A DNA stretch of 64,000 nucleotides from Streptomyces longwoodensis. GTDB lineage: Bacteria; Actinomycetota; Actinomycetes; Streptomycetales; Streptomycetaceae. The notes beneath the pieces were generated by a model. That model did no database searches, was not told the origin of the DNA, and saw nothing but the letters and a program-made list of their open reading frames with translations. Location: contig NZ_KQ948554.1 in NCBI RefSeq assembly GCF_001514125.1, positions 167,018 through 231,017 on the forward strand, given 5' to 3'. The position numbers were made by a program, and so were the translations under genes. Shown here piece by piece: positions 50,836 through 58,914 of this stretch; positions within the stretch are counted from its first letter, which is position 1, and each line of letters starts with the position of its first letter.

Positions 50836-51618
50836 ATGACCGAAGCACAGATCTGCCGCCGCCTGGTCGGCCGCACCGCCGTCGTCACCGGGGCCGGCAG
50901 CGGCATCGGCCTCGCCGCCGCCCGCCGGCTCGCCGCCGAGGGCGCCCACGTGGTCTGCGGCGACATCGACGAGACCAGCGGCAAGGCCGCCGCCGAGGAG
51001 GTCGGCGGCACCTTCGTCAAGGTCGACGTCACCGACCCCGAGCAGGTGGAGGCGCTGTTCCGGACGGCGTACGAGACCTACGGCAGCGTCGACGTCGCCT
51101 TCAACAACGCCGGCATCTCCCCGCCCGACGACGACTCCATCCTGGAGACCGGCCTGGAGGCGTGGAAGCGCGTCCAGGAGGTCAACCTCACCTCCGTGTA
51201 CCTGTGCTGCAAGGCGGCCCTGCCGTACATGCGGCGCCAGGGCCGGGGCTCGATCATCAACACCGCGTCGTTCGTGGCCCGGATGGGCGCGGCCACCAGC
51301 CAGATCTCCTACACCGCGTCCAAGGGCGGCGTGCTCGCCATGTCCCGGGAACTGGGCGTGCAGTTCGCCCGGGAGGGCATCCGCGTCAACGCCCTGTGCC
51401 CGGGCCCGGTCAACACCCCCCTGCTGCGGGAGCTGTTCGCCAAGGACCCCGAGCGGGCCGCGCGCCGGCTGGTGCACATCCCGGTCGGCCGGTTCGCCGA
51501 GGCCGAGGAGATCGCCGCCGCCGTCGCCTTCCTGGCCAGCGACGACTCCTCGTTCGTCAACGCCACCGACTTCCTGGTGGACGGCGGCATCTCCGGGGCG
51601 TACGTCACCCCGCTGTAG
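50836..51618 (+). CDS. Short-chain dehydrogenase/reductase
   Basis: This is a 260-residue classical SDR. The NAD-binding motif is VVTGAGSGIGLAAAR, NNAG lies in VAFNNAGISPP, and the catalytic Ser and YxxxK are in ISYTASKGG. It lies only 5 bp after the aldehyde dehydrogenase. It probably oxidises the alcohol of the glutamylated amine (for example glutamyl-ethanolamide) to the aldehyde, which would place it before the dehydrogenase in the pathway. This is inference from context. Confidence 0.92.
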   Translation: MTEAQICRRLVGRTAVVTGAGSGIGLAAARRLAAEGAHVVCGDIDETSGKAAAEEVGGTFVKVDVTDPEQVEALFRTAYETYGSVDVAFNNAGISPPDDDSILETGLEAWKRVQEVNLTSVYLCCKAALPYMRRQGRGSIINTASFVARMGAATSQISYTASKGGVLAMSRELGVQFAREGIRVNALCPGPVNTPLLRELFAKDPERAARRLVHIPVGRFAEAEEIAAAVAFLASDDSSFVNATDFLVDGGISGAYVTPL

Positions 51619-51645
51619 GACGCCGGGGGCCGGGGCGGCCGGGGC

Positions 51646-52848
51646 CTACAGGAAGGTGTGCCCCTCGCCCCGGTACGTCGGCACGGTCGCCGTGACCCGG
51701 TCGCCCTCGACCAGGTGCAGGCTGTCGAACCGCTCGCACAGCTCACCGGCCTTCGCGTGCCGGAACCACACCTTGTCGCCGATCAGCAGGTCGTCCGCGG
51801 GGGAGCCGAGCAGCGGGGTCTGCACCTCGCCGGGCCCCTCCTGCGGGTCGTAGCGCAGCCCCTCCGGCAGGTACGGCACCGGCAGCCGGTCCGGCCCCGC
51901 CGCGCCGGAGGCGGGGTAGCCGCCGCCCAGCACCGTCACCACGCCCACCCCGGGCCGCCGGACGACGGGCTGGGCGAACAGCGCGGCCGGATGCCCGCTG
52001 AACGACGTGTAGTTGTCGAACAGCCGCGGCACGTACAGCCCGGACCCGGCGGCGATCTCGGTCACCGCGTCCTCGGCCGCGGTGCTCTGCACGCTGCCCG
52101 TGCCGCCGCCGTTGACGTACTCCAGGTCGGGTACGACCGCCCGCACCGCCCGCACCACCGCGGCCCGCCGCTCCACCAGCTCACGGCGCGCGGCCGCCTG
52201 CATCAGCCGGATCGCCCGGGAGCGCAGCGGCCGCCCGGCGAGCGAGTCCCCGACCCCCGCGATGTGCCCCTCGTACGCCATGATCCCGACGACCTTGAAG
52301 CCGGGCCGCCGGGACACCGCGCGGGCCAGGTCGGCGACCTCGGCGGGGGAGTGCAGCGGCGAGCGCCGGGCGCCGACCCGCACCCGACCGCCGAGCAGCC
52401 TCAGGGCGGTGTCCAACTCCAGGCAGACCCGCACCACTTCACGGCCGTCACCGCGCGCCGCGTCGATCAGGTCGAGCTGGGCGACGTCGTCGACCATGAC
52501 CGAGACGGCCGAGGCCAGCTTGGGGTCCGCGGTGAGCTCGGCGAACCCGGCGCGGTCGGCGGACGGGTAGGCGAGCAGCACGTCGTCGAACCCGGACCGC
52601 GCCAGCCACAGCGACTCGGCCAGGGTGAACGACATGATGCCCGCGAACCCCTCCTTCGCCAGGACGCGTTCGAGCAGCGCGCGGCACCGCACGGACTTGC
52701 TCGCGACCCGGACCGGCTTGCCCCCGGCACGGCGGAGCAGGTCGTCCGCGTTGGCGTCGAAGGCGTCCAGGTCCACGATCGCGAGAGGGGCGTCGAGGTG
52801 GGCGGTGGCCCGGTCGTAACGGGCCCGGTCGGAGGCGCGCGCAGTCAT
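51646..52848 (-). CDS. PLP-dependent fold-III enzyme (D-threonine aldolase / D-serine dehydratase-like)
   Basis: This is a 400-residue enzyme with an alanine-racemase-type N-terminal barrel. The PLP lysine is likely in KPVRVASKSVRCRAL. Later blocks are VVGIMAYEGHIAG, LEYVNGGGTGSVQST and GSGLYVPRLFDNY. The C-terminal part carries the metal-site-like GDKVWFRHAKAGELCERF. Such enzymes deaminate or cleave D-amino acids. It is convergent with the SDR gene. ATG 52848 has a weak AGG upstream. The exact substrate is unknown. Confidence 0.85.
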   Translation of the reverse strand: MTARASDRARYDRATAHLDAPLAIVDLDAFDANADDLLRRAGGKPVRVASKSVRCRALLERVLAKEGFAGIMSFTLAESLWLARSGFDDVLLAYPSADRAGFAELTADPKLASAVSVMVDDVAQLDLIDAARGDGREVVRVCLELDTALRLLGGRVRVGARRSPLHSPAEVADLARAVSRRPGFKVVGIMAYEGHIAGVGDSLAGRPLRSRAIRLMQAAARRELVERRAAVVRAVRAVVPDLEYVNGGGTGSVQSTAAEDAVTEIAAGSGLYVPRLFDNYTSFSGHPAALFAQPVVRRPGVGVVTVLGGGYPASGAAGPDRLPVPYLPEGLRYDPQEGPGEVQTPLLGSPADDLLIGDKVWFRHAKAGELCERFDSLHLVEGDRVTATVPTYRGEGHTFL

Positions 52849-53134
52849 GGACGCAGCCTGCCAGACGGGATTACCGCGGGGTAGGGGGACGATCCGGGCA
52901 GATGCCCCGGGGTCGCCGACTGGTTCCCGCTCGACCAGCGACAAGCCGTAGAGTGACGCGCACGCACGGCGGAACGGCCCCGGCCGGACGCCCGCGCCGG
53001 GATGCCGGTCCGCCCGTGCGGGTAGGTATGCGTGCCCAGGGGCGGACGGTCGCGCCCGCGCGGGACGCAGGGCACGCGTCACACGGGGCCCGCGCAGGAC
53101 GGCCACGGCCCGGGCACGAGGAAACGGGGGGTGC

Positions 53135-55048
53135 ATGAGCACGGAAGCACGCCGCGCCACCATCCCCCCACGCCCCGACACCCCGCCCCGCCCCGCGCAC
53201 CCCCCGGCCCCTGACACCACGGTCGCCACGCAGCCCGCGCCCCCACACGCCGAGGACTCCCCGGCCGTGCCCCGCCCGACGCCGGCGCCCTGCACTTCAT
53301 CGTCGCCCCGGCCCCCCGCGGCGGCGGCCGGTCCGGCGACGCCTGCGAGCGGTCCCCTCCCGGCCCCGGGTGCTCCGACGGCCCCGCCCCGGCCTTCCAC
53401 CGCGCCCGCCGGTCCGGTGAAGGCACCGGTGACTGCCGAGACGCCCACGACTCCCGCGCCCGGGACGCCCGCGACACCGCGCACCGAGGGCCCGTCCCGT
53501 CCGTCGGCCCCGGGCGCCATACGCCCCGACGCCCCGACCGGCATACGCACGGCCACCACACCCGCCGGCGCCGCGGACCTCGACGCGCCCCCGCCCGCCG
53601 CCTCCGCCCGCTTCCCGGACGCCCCTCCGACTGCCGGGCGGCCCGTCGCGGGGTTCCGGCGGGGCGACAGCCCTGCGGAGCCCCGTCCGGCCGCCTCCGA
53701 CGGCGCCCCGCCCGCCGCCTCCGCCCGCTTCCCGGACGCCCCTCCGACTGCCGGGCGGCCCGTCGCGGGGTTCCGGCGGGGCGACGCTCCGGCCGAGCGC
53801 CGCCCGGCCACCTCCGACGGCGCCACCCCAGCCGCCTCCGCCCGCTTCCCGGACGCCCCTCCGACCGCCGGACGGCCCGTCGCCGGGTTCCCGGGCGGTG
53901 ACGCCCCGGCCGAGCGCCGCCCGACCGCCCCGGGCGGTGCCTCCCCAGCCGCTGCCGACGCCGCCCCGGCTGCCACCCCCTCCCGGCCCGGCACGACCGG
54001 CAGCGCGTGGTCCCCGTTCTCCCGGGCCCGGATGCCCGAGGCCGTGCCGCGCCACGACGACGCGGTCCCCGGCCGCGTCGCGGCCGTCACCGGTGCCCCG
54101 CCCGCCTGGACGCCCGCCGCGCCCGTGCGGCACCCCGACTTCGCGCCGTCCGGTGCGCGCACCGCCGCCGACCCGCACCCCCCGGGCCCGGACCCCGCCC
54201 TCTCCTGGAGCGCGCCGCCGGCACCCGGCGGCTCCCCGCGGCCGCACGTCACGTTCGCGCGGCCCGAGGGCGTCGGGGAGGCGGGACGCGGGGACGGCGG
54301 CCGGGGCCGGGTCGTCGCCGCGGCGGTCAGCATGGTGCTGGGACTCGGACTCGTCGTGGGCGCCGCCACCGGCAGCTGGCTCGCCGGGGACGCCGCCGGA
54401 GCGGGCGAGCGCAGCGCCTACACGGCCGCCGCAGGACTGTGGCACAGCGTGCCCGTCGACCAGCTCTTCCCGCCCACCGTGACCGGGCGGGGCGCCGGCC
54501 CCGGCGGTGCCGACCGCACCTGGACCCGGATCGCCGTCGCGCCCGACGGCGGCTGCGCCGACGCGTTCGACCCGCTGCTGCGCCAGGTCCTCGCGCCCGT
54601 CGGCTGCTCCCGCCTGCTGCGCGCCACCTACACCGACGCCACGCAGAGCTACGTCACCACCGTCGGCCTGCTGTTCACGACGGCCGACCCCGCGGCGATG
54701 CGCGCCCTGGACACCCGGTTCGACAAGGAGGGCCTGGCCCGCCGAACCGACCTGCTGCCCCGCCCGTACGCCGCCCCGGGAACGGCCGCCGCCGGGTTCG
54801 GCGACCGGCAGCGCGCCTCCTGGACGGTCTCCGTCCTCACCGACGCCCCGGTCGTCGTCTACGCCGTCTCCGGCTGGGCCGACGGCCGCACCGTCGCCGT
54901 ACCGCAGCCCGCCGCCGAGGCCGCGGCGACCGGTGCCACCACGGCCCCCGCCCAGGCCGGGCTCGGCAACGAGGCCAAGGGCCTGGCCGACCGTGTCGAG
55001 CGCGGCCTGCGCACCACCGCCGCCTCCCCCTCGGCGCGGCCCTCATGA
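53135..55048 (+). CDS. Single-pass membrane protein with long Pro/Ala-rich repeat region
   Basis: This is a 637-residue protein. The N-terminal ~390 residues are disordered, rich in Pro, Ala, Thr and Gly, and contain a 39-residue unit (PAASARFPDAPPTAGRPVAG ...) present three times. A transmembrane helix (VVAAAVSMVLGLGLVVGAA) follows, then an extracellular ~200-residue domain with conserved-looking Cys (GGCADAF, PVGCSRLL). I recognise no family. ATG 53135 follows GGGGG. The stop overlaps the start of the mycosin-like protease (ATGA), so the two are co-translated and may act together at the cell surface. Confidence 0.8.
   Translation: MSTEARRATIPPRPDTPPRPAHPPAPDTTVATQPAPPHAEDSPAVPRPTPAPCTSSSPRPPAAAAGPATPASGPLPAPGAPTAPPRPSTAPAGPVKAPVTAETPTTPAPGTPATPRTEGPSRPSAPGAIRPDAPTGIRTATTPAGAADLDAPPPAASARFPDAPPTAGRPVAGFRRGDSPAEPRPAASDGAPPAASARFPDAPPTAGRPVAGFRRGDAPAERRPATSDGATPAASARFPDAPPTAGRPVAGFPGGDAPAERRPTAPGGASPAAADAAPAATPSRPGTTGSAWSPFSRARMPEAVPRHDDAVPGRVAAVTGAPPAWTPAAPVRHPDFAPSGARTAADPHPPGPDPALSWSAPPAPGGSPRPHVTFARPEGVGEAGRGDGGRGRVVAAAVSMVLGLGLVVGAATGSWLAGDAAGAGERSAYTAAAGLWHSVPVDQLFPPTVTGRGAGPGGADRTWTRIAVAPDGGCADAFDPLLRQVLAPVGCSRLLRATYTDATQSYVTTVGLLFTTADPAAMRALDTRFDKEGLARRTDLLPRPYAAPGTAAAGFGDRQRASWTVSVLTDAPVVVYAVSGWADGRTVAVPQPAAEAAATGATTAPAQAGLGNEAKGLADRVERGLRTTAASPSARPS
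53590..53940 (+). repeat. Three tandem 117-bp (39-codon) repeats
   Basis: CCTCCGCCCGCTTCCCGG recurs at 53601, 53718 and 53835, an exact period of 117 bp. The first two copies are almost identical and the third is more diverged. The frame is preserved. Confidence 0.9.
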
Positions 55049-56244
55049 CCGCCGGCCGCACGACCCGCAGGGCCGGCGTCCTCGGCTGTCTGCTGGCCGC
55101 CGCCGTCGCCCTCGTGCCGCCCACCGCCGCCCACGCGGACGGCATCCGCGGCCAGCAGTGGGCGCTGGACGCCCTGCACACCCAGGATGCGTGGCGGACC
55201 ACCCGCGGCAAAGGCGTCACCGTCGCCGTCCTGGACACCGGCGTCGAGGCCGACCACCCCGACCTGGCCGGCAACGTCCTGCCCGGCGAGGACCTGGTCG
55301 GCTTCGGCGCGACCGAGGGCGACCGCGCCTGGGCCCGCCACGGCACCGCGATGGCCGGGATCATCGCCGGCCACGGACACGGCCCCGGCGACGGCGACGG
55401 TGTCCTGGGCATCGCCCCCGAGGCGAAGATCCTGCCGGTGCGGGTGATCCTGGAGGACGGCGACCCGGCCCGCGCCCGCGCCCGCACCACCCGGGGGAAC
55501 GCCCTCGCCGAGGGCATCCGCTGGGCCGCCGACCAGGGCGCCGACGTCATCAACCTCTCCCTCGGCGACGACTCCGCCTCCGCCCACCCCGAACCGGCCG
55601 AGGACGAGGCCGTCCAGTACGCCCTGCGGAAGGGCTCCGTCGTGGTCGCCTCCGCGGGCAACGGCGGCGAGAAGGGCGACCACATCTCCTACCCGGCCGC
55701 CTACCCGGGCGTCATCGCCGCCACGGCCGTGGACCGCTTCGGCACCCGCGCCTCCTTCTCCACCCGCCGCTGGTACGCCACGGTCGCCGCCCCCGGCGTC
55801 AACGTGGTGATCGCCGACCCGGACCACAAGTACTACGAGGGCTGGGGCACCTCGGCCGCCTCCGCGTTCGTCTCCGGCGCGGTCGCCCTGCTGCGGGCCG
55901 CCCACCCGGACCTGACCCCGGCCCAGATCAAGAAGCTGCTGGAGACCACCGCCCGCAACCCCCCGAGCGGCGGCCGCGACGACTCCCGCGGCTACGGCTT
56001 CATCGACCCGGCCGCCGCCCTGGAGGCCGCCGCGCGGCTGAAGCCCGAGGGCCTGACGACCCAGTCCTACGGCAGGAAGTACTTCGGCCCGGGCCCGGAC
56101 GCGGCCGACCGTTCCGACGGCACCGCGGACTGGGCGGGCCCCCTGGCGGGCGGCACGGGTGCCGTCCTGCTGGTCGCGGGCGTGGTCCTGTGGCGCGGCC
56201 GCCGCCGGGACGCCGACCGGACCCCGCCGGGATACGACCACTAG
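55045..56244 (+). CDS. Mycosin-like subtilisin (S8) membrane protease
   Basis: This is a 399-residue exported serine protease. A signal peptide ends near AHADG. The catalytic triad is D in VLDTGVEADHPDLAG, H in RHGTAMAGIIAG, and S in GTSAASAFVSG. A C-terminal transmembrane helix (GTGAVLLVAGVVLW) and basic tail complete the mycosin layout of type VII secretion loci. No EccB/C/D/E or WXG100 genes are nearby, so the protease is orphan with respect to that system. ATG 55045 overlaps the upstream gene stop. Confidence 0.92.
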   Translation: MTAGRTTRRAGVLGCLLAAAVALVPPTAAHADGIRGQQWALDALHTQDAWRTTRGKGVTVAVLDTGVEADHPDLAGNVLPGEDLVGFGATEGDRAWARHGTAMAGIIAGHGHGPGDGDGVLGIAPEAKILPVRVILEDGDPARARARTTRGNALAEGIRWAADQGADVINLSLGDDSASAHPEPAEDEAVQYALRKGSVVVASAGNGGEKGDHISYPAAYPGVIAATAVDRFGTRASFSTRRWYATVAAPGVNVVIADPDHKYYEGWGTSAASAFVSGAVALLRAAHPDLTPAQIKKLLETTARNPPSGGRDDSRGYGFIDPAAALEAAARLKPEGLTTQSYGRKYFGPGPDAADRSDGTADWAGPLAGGTGAVLLVAGVVLWRGRRRDADRTPPGYDH

Positions 56245-56304
56245 CCACGCGAACGGCCGCCGCCCCAACCGGCTCCGCGCCAAGAGCCCCCGCCCCACCG
56301 TCGG

Positions 56305-57264
56305 CTACCCCTCCGCGGCCCCCGCGAGCGCCGTCACCGCCGCCCGCGCCGCGGCCTCGACCAGGGCGATCCCGTCCTCCTGGGCGGCCGTACCGCTCGA
56401 CAGCACGGCGACCAGGCAGGTGCGGCCCCCGGCCGTGATCCGCCCGATGCTGTTGACGTCCCACAGCCCGGTCGTGCTCCGCGGCAGCCAGCCGTTCTTC
56501 AACGCCCACGCCGACCCGTCGGCCGCCGCCGAGACCCCCCACCGCTGCCCCACAGTGATCCGCTCCATCAGCCCCTGGAGGTACGCCCGGGAGGCGCCGG
56601 TCAGTTCGGGGGCCTCGTCCCCGGTGTCTCCGAACACCTGTCGCAGCAGAGCCAGTTGGTCCGCGGCCGTCGTCTGCGTCAGCCCCCACAGCGCGCCCTC
56701 GCCGCCGGTGGTCGCCGTCAGCCCGAACCGCGCGTTCGCCGCGTCCAGCCCCTCCGCCCGCCCGATGGCGTCCCACAGCGCCGACGCGGAGGCGTTGTCG
56801 CTGCGCTCGATCATCGCCGTGGCGTACGCCTCCTCCCGCGCGGTCAGCTGCCGCCCCGCGTCCTGGGCCCGCAGCAGCAGCGCCGCCAGGATGTCGACCT
56901 TGACGATGCTGGCCGTGTCGAAGACCGCGTCGCCGTACACCGCGTGAGCCCCGGAGCCCACGTCCAGGACGGCCACGGACACCTTCGCGCCGTCCGGCAC
57001 GTCCACGGACGCCAGCGCCGCCCCGAGGACGGCGTCGTGGTCGGCCGCTGACTCCGCCACGGGCTCCACCGCCGCCTCCCCGCTCGCCGACCCCGCGGGC
57101 GACGGTACCGCGGCCGTGCCCGGGTGCGCCCCGGCCCGCACGTAGACCGTGCCGCCGGCGGTCGCACCCACGACGGCGACCACGGCGAGGGTCGTGCACA
57201 GCAGCAGGCGGCGGGTCCGCGGGGGTCTGGCACGGCGGCGCCTCGGGGCAGTGGGGGACTCCAT
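56305..57264 (-). CDS. Exported class A beta-lactamase-fold serine hydrolase
   Basis: This is a 319-residue protein with a basic N-terminus and membrane anchor or signal (LLLCTTLAVVAVVGATAGG). The SxxK motif is in TASIVKVDIL and SDN in ERSDNAS. The third motif reads KNG (LKNGWLP) instead of KTG/KSG. Families of this fold include beta-lactamases and D,D-peptidase-like enzymes, and no Glu166 region is evident. Activity on beta-lactams is uncertain. ATG 57264 is chosen; an in-frame GTG at 57297 is possible. Confidence 0.82.
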   Translation of the reverse strand: MESPTAPRRRRARPPRTRRLLLCTTLAVVAVVGATAGGTVYVRAGAHPGTAAVPSPAGSASGEAAVEPVAESAADHDAVLGAALASVDVPDGAKVSVAVLDVGSGAHAVYGDAVFDTASIVKVDILAALLLRAQDAGRQLTAREEAYATAMIERSDNASASALWDAIGRAEGLDAANARFGLTATTGGEGALWGLTQTTAADQLALLRQVFGDTGDEAPELTGASRAYLQGLMERITVGQRWGVSAAADGSAWALKNGWLPRSTTGLWDVNSIGRITAGGRTCLVAVLSSGTAAQEDGIALVEAAARAAVTALAGAAEG

Positions 57265-57411
57265 GCCGGCGATGCTGGAGCCGGGCGCTGTGGCCACCGT
57301 GGGACGGAGGTGAGAACCGCGTCAGGGGCCGCTGAGAAATCCGTGAAAGGAGTGCCCCGGGAGGCGTCCGGCGGCGTCCGGCCCCGCACGAGCTGCGCGG
57401 CATCCCCCCGA

Positions 57412-57417
57412 TAGGGT
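57412..57417 (+). promoter_or_regulatory. -10 of a leaderless promoter (SseB-like gene)
   Basis: TAGGGT, 7 bp, then the GTG at 57425; no Shine-Dalgarno. Confidence 0.5.
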
Positions 57418-57424
57418 CGGGACC

Positions 57425-58168
57425 GTGGCGAACAAGAACATCCCCGACCCCGGCTTCTCCGACGACGACGGCTCCGCCGACCCCCGGCTGAGCGCCGCGC
57501 TGGCCGCCTGGGCCGAGGACCGCACGGCCGTCGGGCCCGTCCTGGCCGCGCTCGAGGGTGCCCGGCTGCTGGTGCCCGTCGTCGCCGTGCTCGGCGAGGT
57601 CGAGGAGGACGAGAACGGCCTGCGCCGCGAGAAGACCTCCGACATGGCCGTGCCCACCCTGAAGGCCGGCGGCCGCACCGCCCTGCCCGCCTTCACCTCC
57701 ACCGCGTCGCTCGCCCGCTGGGACCCCGGGGCCCGCCCCGTCGCCGTACCGCTGCACCAGGCGCTCCAGGCCGCCGCGCACGAGAAGGCGGACACGGTCG
57801 TGCTGGACCTGGCCGGGCCCGTGCCCTTCGAGCTGACCGGACCGGCCCTGCTCGCGCTCGCCGAGGGCCGCACCAGCACCGACCCGCTCGCCGACCCGGC
57901 GGTGGTCGGGGCGGTCCGCGCGGCAGTGGCCGCGGAGCCCGCCGTCCTGCGCGCCCACCTCGGCCCCGGACAGGCCGACGGCACGCTCGCCCTGGTCCTG
58001 GACCCGGCCGCCGCGCCCGCCGAGGCCGCCCGCGCGGTCGCCGGGCGCCTGGCCGCCGACGAGACACTGAGGGCCCGCCTGGTGCGCGGCCTCGACCTGG
58101 CACTGCTGCCGGCCTCGGCCACGCCCCCGGGCGAGCCCCTGTACGTGCGCGACGCGGACGCGACGTAG
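57425..58168 (+). CDS. SseB N-terminal domain family protein
   Basis: This is a 247-residue cytoplasmic protein. Recognisable blocks are ALAAWAEDRTAVGPVLAALEGARLLVPVVAVL and MAVPTLKAGGRTALPAFTSTASLARWDPGARPVAV, typical of the SseB-type domain in actinobacteria. The function is unknown. The gene is leaderless and next to a convergent DUF1844 gene, a pairing conserved upstream of infC in streptomycetes. Confidence 0.85.
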   Translation: MANKNIPDPGFSDDDGSADPRLSAALAAWAEDRTAVGPVLAALEGARLLVPVVAVLGEVEEDENGLRREKTSDMAVPTLKAGGRTALPAFTSTASLARWDPGARPVAVPLHQALQAAAHEKADTVVLDLAGPVPFELTGPALLALAEGRTSTDPLADPAVVGAVRAAVAAEPAVLRAHLGPGQADGTLALVLDPAAAPAEAARAVAGRLAADETLRARLVRGLDLALLPASATPPGEPLYVRDADAT

Positions 58169-58190
58169 ACGACGTGTGCGACGCGAACGG

Positions 58191-58553
58191 CTAGCCGTAG
58201 ATCGGCCCGGTGTACTTCTCGCCCGGTCCCTGGCCCGGCTCGTCCGGGACGATCGACGCCTCGCGGAAGGCCAGCTGCAGCGACTTCAGGCCGTCGCGCA
58301 GCGGGGCCGCGTGGAAGGAGCTGATCTCCGTCGCCGACGCGTCCAGCAGGCCGGCGAGGGCGTGCACCAGCTTGCGCGCCTCGTCCAGGTCCTTGTACGC
58401 GTCGCCCTCCTCGGTCAGCCCGAGCTTCACCGCGGCGGCGCTCATGAGGTTCACGGCGACCGTCACGATCACCTCGACGGCGGGGACCTCGGCGATGTCC
58501 CGGGTCATCTCGTCGAAGTCGGGGGCGGGGGACTGGGGAGGGGTGTCACTCAT
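58191..58553 (-). CDS. DUF1844 protein
   Basis: This is a 120-residue helical protein with MTRDIAEVPAVEVIVTVAVNLMSAAAVKLGL followed by KDLDEARKLVHALAGLLDA, the DUF1844 core. The C-terminus is EKYTGPIYG. The role is unknown. Minus-strand TATCGT (58561-58566) followed by 7 bp and ATG 58553 indicates a leaderless transcript. Confidence 0.87.
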   Translation of the reverse strand: MSDTPPQSPAPDFDEMTRDIAEVPAVEVIVTVAVNLMSAAAVKLGLTEEGDAYKDLDEARKLVHALAGLLDASATEISSFHAAPLRDGLKSLQLAFREASIVPDEPGQGPGEKYTGPIYG

Positions 58554-58914
58554 GTCCCACACGATAGGCCCCGGACCACGCCGGTTCGCACCACCCCCGG
58601 GCAGCTGCTAACCTTGTGTGACGACCGGCCGGACACCAGCGTGCTCGGCCCACAAGTGGAGGCTCCGAACTCCCACCTGACGCCCCCAGGGCGGCGGGTC
58701 ATCCGGTCAGACGGCCGCCATCGTTCCGTACGGACGATGGAGCGCCGTCCGAAAGCGCGCCCCGCGGTCTCGCGGCGGTGCTCCGGTAGTGCGAGGAGCC
58801 CCGTCTGTGATCGTCCGGGGCATTTTTTGTGCCGCGGCGCGGTTAGGTCTTACGAAAACAGACGTTACGCGGCGCTCAAGCCAGAGGGTCGCGTGGTGCT
58901 ACCGAGGAGGATCC
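58554..58914 (+). promoter_or_regulatory. infC promoter and ~290-nt structured leader
   Basis: The promoter candidate is TTCGCA (58585-58590), 18 bp, TAACCT (58609-58614). The leader then contains a near-perfect hairpin at 58718-58740 (CCATCGTTCCG/CGGACGATGG). A terminator-like element follows: GCCCCG (58798-58803) with CGGGGC (58816-58821) and then six T. The gene starts ~90 bp further on. This layout fits transcription attenuation of the infC-rpmI-rplT operon, as known for translation-factor leaders in other bacteria. Confidence 0.6.
58798..58829 (+). terminator. Candidate attenuator in the infC leader
   Basis: 6-bp GC stem, 12-nt loop, followed by ATTTTTTG. T-tracts this long are rare in this sequence. 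Confidence 0.6.

Noticed and set aside
53590..53940. Regular repeats considered as a CRISPR array
   Set aside because: The 117-bp repeats are contiguous, in frame, without spacers, and code Pro-rich protein. No cas genes are present.
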